This document shows positions 5,966-15,600 of a DNA stretch of 25,004 bases, piece after piece (position 1 is the stretch's first letter; each line of letters opens with the position of its first letter). The stretch is from the IMG/VR virus record IMGVR_UViG_3300027754_000410, positions 1 to 25,004 of that record, one strand, 5' to 3'. A program made the position numbers and the translations under genes. The stretch comes from a virus. The notes under the pieces were generated by a model that worked only from the letters and a program-made list of their open reading frames with translations, was not told where the DNA came from and made no database searches.

Positions 5966-6191
5966 GGGTAATCGGTGGTTTCGCCCCAGTTTGGCAGCTC
6001 CGTGCAAGGTTGCTGGCGGCTTCCTTGGCCAACCATCGGACCCTGGTCGTTTCGTTGTGCCACGCCACGTTTAGTTTTTCCGCCATGGCCAGCAAGCTGG
6101 CGTAGTCCTTGGCGCTGTGAAGTTGCAACAGGGTGCGTTGCACTCGTTCCTGGCGCAAGGCCAGCTCTAAATCCTGCTCGATTGGGTTCAC
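5946..6191 (-). CDS. Small helical phage protein of unknown function
   Basis: The 81-residue product begins MNPIEQDLELALRQERVQRT and is almost entirely predicted helical with many charged residues, then 'VRWLAKEAASNLA', ending in a basic tail. It resembles short hypothetical proteins from podoviruses of cyanobacteria that start 'x-EQ-x-LEL-x-x-R-x-x-R', but I cannot name a function. Its ATG overlaps the stop of the upstream gene by four bases (ATGA) and its end overlaps the next gene by 20 bases, indicating a tight cluster. No signal peptide or membrane helix is present. Confidence 0.6.
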   Translation of the reverse strand: MNPIEQDLELALRQERVQRTLLQLHSAKDYASLLAMAEKLNVAWHNETTRVRWLAKEAASNLARSCQTGAKPPITHDSPHR

Positions 6192-6442
6192 GCGTGGTGC
6201 TGTGTCGTCGCTTCGAGCCTAGAGACCCGTTGCTCCACGGAGTTCAAGCGCCCAAAGGTCTCTTTGCGGTCAGCCCGGATGTCGACGTGAAGTTCTTCAA
6301 GCCTGGTGGCCACGTTTTCGACCGCGACCGTGAGCCGGGTGACTACCTCCCGGTTGGTGGCGCTGCCCCGAATGGCCCCATTGGTGGCCATGACCAGAGC
6401 TGTAAACGCTGAGCCGACCAAGGCGGCGATGATTTCGATCAC
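6188..6442 (-). CDS. Membrane-anchored coiled-coil protein (holin/spanin-like candidate)
   Basis: The 84-residue protein starts with one hydrophobic helix (about residues 2-19, 'IEIIAALVGSAFTALVMA'), followed by 'NGAIRGSATNREVVTRL' and a long heptad-like coiled coil ('VAVENVATRLEELHVDIRADRKETFGRLNSVEQRVSRLEA'). N-in membrane anchor plus coiled coil is a topology seen in phage lysis accessory proteins such as Rz-type spanins, and in some small holin-like or hemolysin XhlA-like proteins. It lies in the small-gene cluster near the endolysin. No cysteine or lipobox is present, so a two-component spanin lipoprotein is not supported. Function inferred only. Confidence 0.6.
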   Translation of the reverse strand: MIEIIAALVGSAFTALVMATNGAIRGSATNREVVTRLTVAVENVATRLEELHVDIRADRKETFGRLNSVEQRVSRLEATTQHHA

Positions 6443-6487
6443 TGCCCCTAGGTCGGTTGGCCTGCGCTTGATTCTACCGACAAGCCG

Positions 6488-7633
6488 TCAGTCGGTAAGG
6501 ACCGGAGCGGAAATGGTGAACCCACGATCCCTGTCGATGCACCTCAGCAGCTGCTGGGGGCGCTCCGGGGGGAAACCCAGCTTCAACCCGTACGCCGTTG
6601 GGCCAATCAAGGACCCATTGACGGACCAGTTCTGGCCCATGGTCAACGTGTGAAAGTGACCAAAGAAGCTGTGGTCTGCCCTGATGCCGACGTCTTGGCG
6701 GTACACCCATTTCTGTAGGGGCACGGTGATGCCGCCGACCCCGCCGCCGTACTTGATGGCGTCGCCATGATGGAACCGGAGCTTTTGCCCCAGCACGTCC
6801 AGGTACAAAATGTTGCCGTCACTGACATGGAACTGGACCCTGTCGTTGCCTTTGTAGTGGCGCCGCAAGTTTTGATACATCAACCATTCGTAGCTGGTCG
6901 CATGGGCGTTGTCGGCCTGCATTTTGATCGTCGTGCGGCCATGGTTGCCGTAGCTGCAAGGAACGATGACCTGCTCAAAGCCTTTGTCCTCCAACAAATA
7001 ATTCAAGCCTGCAATGATCGCTCGCTCACATTCAATCAACTGTTGTGTTGGGCTCAGCTCTTGGGTCTGTATTTGTTCTGGGTGTATTTGGTTGTCGATC
7101 ATGTCGCCGCCAAGCCAAACCACAATCCGACTTAGGTCACTGGTGGACCGAACCATGCGCACCACCTTGGCCGTGTTGCGAAACAGGGCTGCGACCCGGT
7201 CGTGGAAGATGTCGACGTCGTACCGGTTGAGCCCGTTCACGGTGTCCGGCTTGACGACAGCGCCACAGTGCCAGTCGGAACACAGCAGCACCGGGATCGC
7301 TTCGCTGCGGCTGGTGCCGGGCTTTGACTCAATGGTCGGAATGTCGCCTGCATCCTGAATGTCGAGGGCCACCTGCAGGCGTTCCTGCAGGCTGTGGACC
7401 TGGTCAAGCAGGCTCTCCTTGGCGTTGTTGGCTTCCTTCACGGCGTTGCGTTGACGCCTGAGTTGGAGCTGCAGGTCAAGCGCAGTCTGGCGATTCAGGT
7501 TTTTGCCGTTTGGGCACATGCCCGGCTTGCACACCATGACGCCTGTGTCGTCACGGTACAGGTCGGACGCTGGAAGTTTTTGGCGGCAGTGGCGGTAGCG
7601 CCGGCACGAAAACAACAGGTCATCCGTGGTCAT
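6488..7633 (-). CDS. Calcineurin-like metallophosphoesterase with N-terminal Cys4 motif
   Basis: The 381-residue protein has four cysteines near the N terminus (C10, C16, C35, C40), suggesting a small zinc-binding module, followed by a coiled-coil region (about 48-90). From about residue 113 it shows the full metallophosphoesterase signature: D-W-H (Asp120, His122), G-G-D (Asp177), G-N-H (Asn230, His231), H-H-G-D (His288-Asp291) and G-H-F-H (His326, His328). Such enzymes hydrolyse phosphodiesters or phosphomonoesters using two metals; the substrate cannot be told. It sits between tail-fibre and lysis-type genes in the late arm. It could be a DNA nuclease or cyclic-nucleotide phosphodiesterase. 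It is flanked by gaps of about 40 bases on both sides, so it might be an accessory insertion. Confidence 0.85.
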   Translation of the reverse strand: MTTDDLLFSCRRYRHCRQKLPASDLYRDDTGVMVCKPGMCPNGKNLNRQTALDLQLQLRRQRNAVKEANNAKESLLDQVHSLQERLQVALDIQDAGDIPTIESKPGTSRSEAIPVLLCSDWHCGAVVKPDTVNGLNRYDVDIFHDRVAALFRNTAKVVRMVRSTSDLSRIVVWLGGDMIDNQIHPEQIQTQELSPTQQLIECERAIIAGLNYLLEDKGFEQVIVPCSYGNHGRTTIKMQADNAHATSYEWLMYQNLRRHYKGNDRVQFHVSDGNILYLDVLGQKLRFHHGDAIKYGGGVGGITVPLQKWVYRQDVGIRADHSFFGHFHTLTMGQNWSVNGSLIGPTAYGLKLGFPPERPQQLLRCIDRDRGFTISAPVLTD

Positions 7634-7673
7634 AGGAAAACCCGGGCTGTGCCGACGCTTTTACCGCTTAACC

Positions 7674-7811
7674 TTACCGGCCCTGTCCACGCATCGGCTT
7701 GCGACCACGACGACGGGGCCGTGATCGCTGGCCTTGACCTTGGCTGGTGGTCTTGGGTGGGCCAGGCTTGTGCTCGATCCGGGCGGTGCCGGACTTGGAT
7801 TTAACGGCCAT
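7674..7811 (-). CDS. Small basic phage protein ending RGQGR
   Basis: The 45-residue product (start MAVKSKSGTARIEHKPGPPK, then TSQGQGQRS...RRRGRKPMRGQGR) is extremely basic. It matches a short phage protein type I know, with 'x-x-G-T-x-R-[IV]-[ED]-H-K-P-x-x-P-K-x-T-x-Q-G' and a terminal 'RGQGR', of unknown function and possibly nucleic-acid or virion associated. The ATG overlaps the previous gene's stop by one base (TGATG), which supports coupling and the start choice. Confidence 0.7.
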   Translation of the reverse strand: MAVKSKSGTARIEHKPGPPKTTSQGQGQRSRPRRRGRKPMRGQGR

Positions 7812-8038
7812 CAAAGCCCCAGCAGCGCCTTCAGTTCGGGCACCGTGAGCCCAGATGCCGCCAGGCGCTCAGCAGGCGTCAGGGGCTCGGGGGCCGGGGG
7901 CTCGGGGGCAGGCTCGGGGGTGTTGCCAGCTTCGAGCCAGGCCAGGTAGGCGGCGTAGTCGGTGTTGGCGGGGTCGGGTGGGATGAAAGCGTTGTCCGCA
8001 AGGCGGAGGATGGTGGCAGAGGCAGTGAGTTGGTACAT
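7811..8038 (-). CDS. Small fibre-associated protein (tail fibre assembly-like)
   Basis: From the ATG at 8038 the protein has 75 residues: 'MYQLTASATILRLADNAFIPPDPANTDYAAYLAWLEAGNTPEP', a Pro/Glu/Ala-rich linker, and a C-terminal 'LTPAERLAASGLTVPELKALLGL'. Both parts are typical of small phage proteins encoded directly after tail fibre genes, which are thought to assist fibre assembly or cap it. An ATG at 8092 in frame would overlap the fibre gene by 19 bases and add a non-conserved leader; the 8038 start has a weak GAGAAG upstream and is preferred. Role is inferred from position and known neighbours. Confidence 0.65.
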   Translation of the reverse strand: MYQLTASATILRLADNAFIPPDPANTDYAAYLAWLEAGNTPEPAPEPPAPEPLTPAERLAASGLTVPELKALLGL

Positions 8039-8073
8039 GTGTCTTCTCAGGTTAGGTTTTGGTAGGTCATGGG

Positions 8074-9693
8074 TTACAGCTCGGCTGTCCAAGAAAGATA
8101 ACCAGTAGACAGGATAAAATACGCATCAAGGTTGGGAGTATTAGAAAGCCCTAAAATCGAAAGATGCCTCCTATATGTAGTACTATTTGAATTAACACTA
8201 AGGTTTGCAATAGAAAAAGTTGCGCTTGCACCGCTGTAGGTAGGCGCTACTCTCATAATTACTGGAAACTCATGAATCAATGGTATGTATGTAGTTGCTG
8301 ATACCGTTGCAGACCTAGCGTAAAAATCGTACGAGCTACCTGTTTGATAGTAATACCTCTGACACAACGTCAACTCCGCCCCATGCGACCTACGCTCAAA
8401 AGGTGTCGCAACGGTGCCTGGTTCTAGCTGGACGTTACCAATGGTCCAAGTGCCGGAGGTTTGAGCGCCAACCGTGAACACAATCTCGATGCCGGTGGTG
8501 GCCGCTGCTGGAACGCTGATGTTGGTGCTGTAGCGGGTGACGGTACTGGTAACGGTGAACGTGCCAGTGGCGATCTGCGTCCGGGTTGGGCTGGCCAATG
8601 TGCCAAAGGTGTCGGCAGTGGTGGCGTAGTAAGCCGTCCAGGTGACAGTGGTGAGCAGTGAATTGGCAAGGTCAACGCTCAGGGTTGCGGTGGTGTTGGC
8701 AAGGTCGGTGCTGTTGAGTTGCTCGATGCGTTGGCCAAAGCCGATGGCCGTGACGCTGGCCGCACCTGTAAAGCGGTAGCGAAATTGTCCGGCTGTGGCA
8801 CCCGCTACTTGTTGGCCGGTGACGTTGGCGCCAGTGCAATAGCCGTACCAGCGGTCCACGCTGTAGGCCAAGGCGGCAGCTGCGGTAAAAGTTTGGGCAG
8901 CACCAGCATTGCGCTGGTCGATTGCGATTGCACCATTGATGATGCGGTTCCGGTTGCCTGCGATGGGGCCACCGTTGAGGCTTGGGAGAACAAGGTCGCC
9001 GGTCATTGTGTCACCGGTTTTGGCAACGGCCTGACTCACCACATAAGCCGTGGTGGCTAACTGCGTGGTGTTGGTGCCAGTGGCAGCCGTAGGGGCTACT
9101 GGGGTGCCCGTAAACGTCGGGCTAGCAATGGGTGCTTTCTCTGTGTCCAATTCCTGGACGGCGGCTTGGACCGTGGTCGCCGCAATGTTCCCGGCTGGGG
9201 TAAACGCAAGTTTGGTGGCGGCAATCGCTGCGGACGCATTTATGTTTCCATTGACGATGGTGTCGTTAGCAATCTTGGCGCTGGTAACAGCGCCTGTGTT
9301 GATTGCCCAAACCGTGCCGCCGACCGACGTCGTGATGTCTCCTTTGTTCCCGTTCGGAATCACATTTGGCAAGTTGTCCGCCTGAGCGTCATCAAGTTCC
9401 TGCTGAATGTAAATGGACTGCCGTGAGTTCGTGTCTAGGTCAGCAGCGACCAGTGTCGCTCCGTCCGCAAAGTCGACGAGCGGTGCATCGATCGGGGTTG
9501 TGCGATACACCCGCACCGCAGCAGCAACAGCTGGCGCTGCGTCCATCTGGATCAAGCTGTTGTTGACCCAGGTGAACGTGGCGGGGATTCCGGCCACCGT
9601 GACGGCAACATGCTCCCGGCGGATGTACGGGAACGCCACCGCGTACTGGGTGGTTGACCCGTTGCCAGTGAAGAGGGTGTAGGAATAAGCCAT
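8074..9693 (-). CDS. Tail fibre protein with T7 gp17-type N-terminus
   Basis: The 539-residue protein opens with the T7 gp17 N-terminal anchoring domain (about 1-110: 'SYTLFTGNGSTTQYAVAFPYI', 'TVAGIPATFTWVN', 'VRVYRTTPID', 'LDTNSRQSIYIQQELDD'), which binds the tail. A repeat-rich shaft follows (about 110-245; 'SPTFTGTPVAPTAATGTNTTQLATTAYV'). From about 249, 'NRIINGAIAIDQRNAG' begins a beta-rich region ending near 450 in 'QLEPGTVATPFERRSHG' and 'LCQRYYYQ', a common phage fibre module. The last ~100 residues (8077-8390) are AT-rich, unlike the rest, and probably are the receptor-binding tip. It is shorter than some gp17s but complete. It would bind the host surface. Confidence 0.85.
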   Translation of the reverse strand: MAYSYTLFTGNGSTTQYAVAFPYIRREHVAVTVAGIPATFTWVNNSLIQMDAAPAVAAAVRVYRTTPIDAPLVDFADGATLVAADLDTNSRQSIYIQQELDDAQADNLPNVIPNGNKGDITTSVGGTVWAINTGAVTSAKIANDTIVNGNINASAAIAATKLAFTPAGNIAATTVQAAVQELDTEKAPIASPTFTGTPVAPTAATGTNTTQLATTAYVVSQAVAKTGDTMTGDLVLPSLNGGPIAGNRNRIINGAIAIDQRNAGAAQTFTAAAALAYSVDRWYGYCTGANVTGQQVAGATAGQFRYRFTGAASVTAIGFGQRIEQLNSTDLANTTATLSVDLANSLLTTVTWTAYYATTADTFGTLASPTRTQIATGTFTVTSTVTRYSTNISVPAAATTGIEIVFTVGAQTSGTWTIGNVQLEPGTVATPFERRSHGAELTLCQRYYYQTGSSYDFYARSATVSATTYIPLIHEFPVIMRVAPTYSGASATFSIANLSVNSNSTTYRRHLSILGLSNTPNLDAYFILSTGYLSWTAEL

Positions 9694-9699
9694 CAGCGG

Positions 9700-12600
9700 T
9701 TAGCGGGGGGTGGGGGACCAGGGGGAGCCAGTGCCGTAGGTGGCTTCGTACTCGGCTTGGGTCTTGGCGTTCTTTTGTTCTGCCAGCATATTCGCAAGCT
9801 TCGGTTCAGTTGCCAAGAAGGCTTCCCGAATGAACGGTTTGTAGACGTCGATCTCTTTGTTGATGCGGATGACCCTGGCGCTGGAAGTGACCTTGCTGGG
9901 CTCAGGGGACGGCAGCTGCCAGTAGGTGGAGTTGGGGGCCACCATGGCCGCAAGGCTCTGGTGCAGCGTCGCGCTACGGCCAGGGGGCACGAGCTGGCTT
10001 GTGATGATCGCCAGCTTGTTGAGCTGGACTTGGTTCAGGCGGTAGTTGGCGACCTCGTTGAACTCCCTGGGGCTCCAAATCTGGAACTGTGCGCCGCGGC
10101 CAGATAGACGACCCAGCTCGACGTCGACGGGGTCGTCAGAGCCAGCTTTGCCGGTGGTGAAGCCAAGGGGGCTGGCGGCGTTAACCATGGCCCTGAGCCA
10201 GGGCTGGTCAGCTGGGATGAACTCCAAGCCCCAAGTGCCGGAGACCAGCATCGGCTCTGCTGTCATGGGGTGCAGGATCGGGGGCAAGGTGCCCGACAGG
10301 CCCGGGATCCTGTTGGCCAGCCGCTCGCCAAGCTCATGGACAAACGCAATCGGCTGCGGCAAGGTCGATTTTTCGATGGCCCGCTGATACGGGTCCCCGC
10401 CTTTGCGGGCGACGTTGAAGATCGACGGCATGAAGCCGCTGAGTCGTCGTTGGACGTAGGAGCTGTACGGGTCGATCTGGCCCTCAACCGGAATAAAGCT
10501 CCGGTTCTGCAGGTCCGAAATCAAATTGGCGATCTCGCCAAGGGACCTGTTCATGTCTTTGGAGAATTGGGCAAAACCAACTTGCCGCCCAAACTCCATG
10601 ACCCCCAAGATCGCGTTACTGGTGAGGGCCTCCAGGTCTTCCTTGGGCATACTGTTGCCTGTGTTCTGGATCAGGCCAATCACGGCAAACATGTTGCTGG
10701 TTGTGTCCAACGCCTGCAAGTTCCACCATTTTGTCTTCCAACCGGTGTACGGGTTCTTGAACCGAATGGAGTACGGCTCGATGCCGAGACGGTTCATCTT
10801 GTCCCGCACCTGGGAGTTGTACGTCCCAGGACCTGAAAACTCAACCCAGCCACTGGTTGCCAACGCGGTTCCAAAGGCCAGCGTGGCTTGCGCGATCGCC
10901 ACTTCCCCAATCACCCTGGACCTGGTCCCGCGGTCCTCGCTGTAGATGTCGCGCCAGAACGTGTCGACAAACGGTGCCGTGAAGCCGTAACCGCGCATCG
11001 ACGCTTTGCCGATGTTGACGGGCGACGTCGGGAACGAGTGCAAGATGCGCAGGACTGGCCAGTGGCCAACTGCGTCTTTAAGGAGCTTGGCGGGCAGGGT
11101 CACGGTTTGGCCCAGCTTCATTCCAAGTTGCGCAGCCGCTGGCGGCTCCTCCTCCACCCAAGCCATGGCTCGGTTGTTGATCTCTGCGACGTCGGTCAAG
11201 CCTTCTTCCTTGGCCTTGATGATGCCGTACTCAAACGATCTGGGTTGAAAGTCAACTTCCAGTGGGTCGGTGAAGTTGATCCAGTCCATGGCGTTTTTGG
11301 CATGAACGCCTGTGAACGCACCGTTCTGGATCATCTTGCCGTTGACTGCGACGTCGACCCATTGGCTTTCAATGCGGTCGTCAACAATTTTGCTGGCTGC
11401 ATCCCAAGCTTCTTGTCCGACCAATCCGCGGCCATAGGCCTTGTTTAGCTCCAGATCCATCATTCGGGACCATTCAGCGCTTGGGCCCATCATTGACGCA
11501 AACAAGGTGTCGATCGAACCAGCGACGCGGCTGGAGGTGTTCAGGAGCTGCCATGACCAGCGCACGGCTCGCGCCGGCGTGTTCTTGTTCTCAGGGTTCA
11601 GCCACCACGGGTTGTCCAGCGTGTTGGTCGGGTCTTCTGGATCCGTGAACATAGACATCTGCTTGTCGCCTGGCGCTAGCTTGCGCCTAACAAGTTCCTG
11701 GGAAGTAACCCCAAGGTTGCCAAAGGCTTCACCTTCCTTGAGTGAATGACCAACCAGCCTGAACGTATTGCTCAGGTTGGTCACCATCTTTCCGTACATC
11801 TGCATGTCCAGGCCGGCCTTCTGCAGGGCTTGGGCGGTTGCTGCCTTGTCCCGCATAGCGGCACTGACACCTGCTACCGCTAGCTCGCCCCAGGCCTGGC
11901 TCAGGGGCATGGTGGTGGCCCTGTACGCAGAGCCAAGCAGCATCTTGGCTGGGGTCCCAATCGACCAAAGCAGCGACGAAATGAACATTTGGCCGATCAT
12001 CTCTTGGTTCAGCCGGTTGGCGGGCACCCGCTTGACCATGCTGTTGAACTTGGCCCGCTGGCCTGGGTTGTCTTTGCCCTCAATGGCAAGCCTGGCAATC
12101 GTTTCCGTGACGCCAGTCGCTTCGGGGGTCAGGTTCCCCTCCTCGATGTCGGCCCGGATCTCGGGATCGAGCTTGCCCAAGAGCGTGTTGGCCGGATCCA
12201 GGATCTCGTCCTCGATGTCGGTACCGATGGACTCGTTGGACCGGGGAACCTCGGGTTCGACAGCGGCTTTGCTGCCGACGATCCGGTTTGCCACGTTGAC
12301 GTCGTAGATCACGGTCTCTGGGGCGGCACCTTCGCGCATCTCAAAGTCCGGGCTGAACCGGATGCCGGAATAGCCCTGGCCGGTGGCCCAGTCCCGAACC
12401 CCGACCTTCTGGGCTTCGGTCATGAACAGCTCACCACCTCGCTTCTCTAGGGGCCCAAGGTTGAGCTCTTGCACCAGGTCGGCGATGCGCTTGTCCATGG
12501 CCACCATGTCCAAGATCCGTATGTCAGACGGCACGTCGCCGGTAGCCGCCGATTCCCCGTAGGCCCCTGCGTAAGTCAAGTCCTCGACAAAGTAGACGCC

Positions 12601-15600
12601 AGTCCCGAGCAAGTTGCTCCTGGCGTCCGACGGCTGAAAGCCGGTGTCGACGATGGCTTGAGCCGCGTCCTGCGACGTGCCGTGGTACAGCACGGTGCCA
12701 GTTGGCAGCGTCCGGTGCGTGGGGTCGATCTGATGCTTGATCTGCATCACGCTCAAGCGTTGACCGTCCTTGCGGGTGGCTGTCATCAAAGAGGTGTCAA
12801 GCCGATGCTGGTCCTCAAGGCCGGCCCACAGGCGCTGCATAGCGGCAGCACGGTCGTTATCGTCCACGGCTGACTGCCACTCGATCGCGGTCATGCCGTT
12901 CTGGGCAGCAAGGCCATCCCGATGGATGACGTTGGCGGCCAGCGCAACCAGGTCCTCCTGGGACTTGGGGTCACCGCGGCGGGCAGCTTCAAGCCTGGTC
13001 ACCGTTGACTCAACGGCCCACCCGTCACGATCCAGCTGGTCCAATGCGGCCTTGACGATGGCTGGCCGGCTGTAGCTCTCGATGCCGGTTTGCTGGGCCC
13101 GGCTGGTCAGCATCTCGCCCAAGGCCCGGTTGCTGGCGATCAGCTCATTGGGGGCACCTGGTACGTACTGGGTGTTGCCGGACCGACTGGTAATTCGACG
13201 CACGTCGCTGGCCCCCATGCGGGCGATCTCCTCTGGTTCCAGCTGGCCCGACTCCAGGGCCTGCATGTTCTGGTCAATGCGCCGTGCGAACTCAGCGGGG
13301 TCCGGGGGATCAGCAGCGAACTGGACACCGTCGTCGGCACCGCCAACCGGGCCACGGTCCTTGATCTCGCCCAGGGCCGCTTTCTCGAACACGTCGTCCC
13401 AGGTCTTGAACTCGCCAAAGGTCAGCAGCCCGTTGATGGTCTGGTCCACCAGCTTTTTGAGTTTGGCGAAACCTTCGATCGGGACCTTGCCGAAGCCCTG
13501 CATGTACGCGGCAAAGCCTTCGGCTTGCGATTCCTTGAGGCTGATGGTTCCGTCCCTGAACCGGCTGGCGTAGCCGGGCCGTCCGTTGGCCTCAGCCTTT
13601 TGGGCTGCCAGTTCCCGAATTGCTTTTTCGCCACGGGCCAGGATGAACTGCTCCTTTTCGTTCAAAAACCAACGCTGCAACCGGTGGAACGATTCGTGGT
13701 ACGTGGTACTCAGCATTTGCGTGAACGACTTTGCTGCCCCGTACGCAGTCATGGCGACGCGGACCTGGTCCTCGGCCATGGACTTGCCGAAGACAGTGCC
13801 AGGCCCGTAGGAACCAGCAATTTCCGCCGCTTGGCCAACCCGACTCATGTCGCCATAGGCCCGAGCCTGCTTTTCGGTGTAAACAACCTTGATCCGATTG
13901 ACGATCTCGAAGTCCGTCACACCAGAAATGTTGTACGCAATGCGGGCCAGCTCGTTCGCTTGGGCATCCGTGATCTTGGTGGCACCTGTGTACCCTTCAC
14001 CAACGGTTCCGCCGACGCCGGTCTCGACGCTTTGCCAACCGGTCAAGTCAGGGAGCTCTGCGGAAAAGTCGGCTCCGCCAAAACCCTGGTTGCGAACTTG
14101 CAACATGCCTGGTTCTGCTGTGGCCGCCATCTCTTTGATGCTGGGCTTGACGACGCGGGCCCCATACGCGGCGACATCAGCGGGGTCTAAGCCTTTGGAT
14201 GCCAGCCAGTCTCTGTACTTTTGGTGAGCCGCTGACTTTTTGCCGGTGGCGTCGCCAGCCAGGGTGTAGGCGACACGATCTATGTCGGTCTCAAACGTCA
14301 ATTCAAATCGTTTCTGGCCGTAGCTGTACCGCGGCTTGAGACCAGCCAGCTCACGAGGCAAGGTCAGCGTCGGGGGTTCGGTGGCGGCAGCTGCCACGTT
14401 GCCCATAGGCTGGACCGCGATGCGTGGTTCCGCCGGCGGCTTCACCCCACGTCGCTCCACCCAAGCCCCAATGTCACCAGCGGCCTGCGTGTCACCGGTC
14501 TCGATGGCCCGATCGTGGGCTTCCAGCGCCGTAGCGATCGCCCGGTTCTCAGCGGGATCCGGTGCGGCCCTGAGGGCAGGGGTGGCTGGTGCCGCCTGGA
14601 TTGGTGCTGGGTTGCCGGCGTTCTCGGGGATGTCTGCGGCCATCTGCTCCAGCGCAGCAGCTCGTTCGTCCAGGCGCTGCATGGCAGCTCGTTGCTGCTC
14701 GTCGATCGTGCGGGTCAAGCTGCCCAGGCTTTGGCCCAAGTCATTCAGTTGTCCGCGAAGCTGATCCGACAGCCTTGTCTCGCCGGCGGTGGCCGCGGCC
14801 GAAGTTCCCGCACTCGGGACACTCGGGGCCATCGGCAGCTTGGGCCCGTGCATCTCCTCCGAGATCGCATCCCGCAACCGCTGGAGATTGAACTGCACCA
14901 GGGCCGCCGCGGCCTTCTCTTGGTTCTTGCCGCCGGGCAACTGGGCGGCCAGCTCATTCAGGACTGCGCGAACCGGCCCTTCGTACCCGGTGACCCGGTT
15001 AAACACGGCCACCGATTCAGCTGCCAGGCGACGTGCGGCCTGACTGCCTTCGACGTCAATGACGTTGCCGGCGGCCTCCAGGAACGGGGTGTTCTTTCCC
15101 TTGGACGCAGATGCCAGGGCCCGCATCTCAACCGACAACGCCTTGTACGCAGCGGTCCTGACGTCGATCAACGCCACGACGTCGGTGGACTTAAACATTT
15201 CCTCGAACCCGGGCAGCACCCCTTCGGCTGGGCCTGCGCCAGCACTGGCGAACTTGGCTTCCTGCATGGCCTGGACAACCTTTTCGGCCGCCCACTTGCC
15301 TTTGAGCGCCTGCTTGGCGACGTCGCTGATGATCGCTTCGTCAATGTCACCAGCAGAGCCAAGGGCTACAGCGACGCTGGTGGGCAAGTCACCGGTCGCT
15401 GCTTTGTCGAAGAGCCACTGGGGCAGGCGACCCAGGGCAATGCCTTCGCTGACCAGCTTGCCGCTCAGCGTGACGTTCTGCAGGCGCAGCTCCTCGATGG
15501 ACATGCCGGTATCCCGGAACAACTTGCCGGCGTCAATGGCGGTGCCTTTGTCGTCCTTGATGTTCTGCAGGGCCGCAATGACGCGGGCATCAGCTGCTGT

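Noticed and set aside
6475-6497. 7-bp stem (TACCGAC/GTCGGTA) at the end of the metallophosphoesterase gene as terminator
   Set aside because: On the minus strand no T-run follows, and the loop contains the stop codon region; too weak to call.
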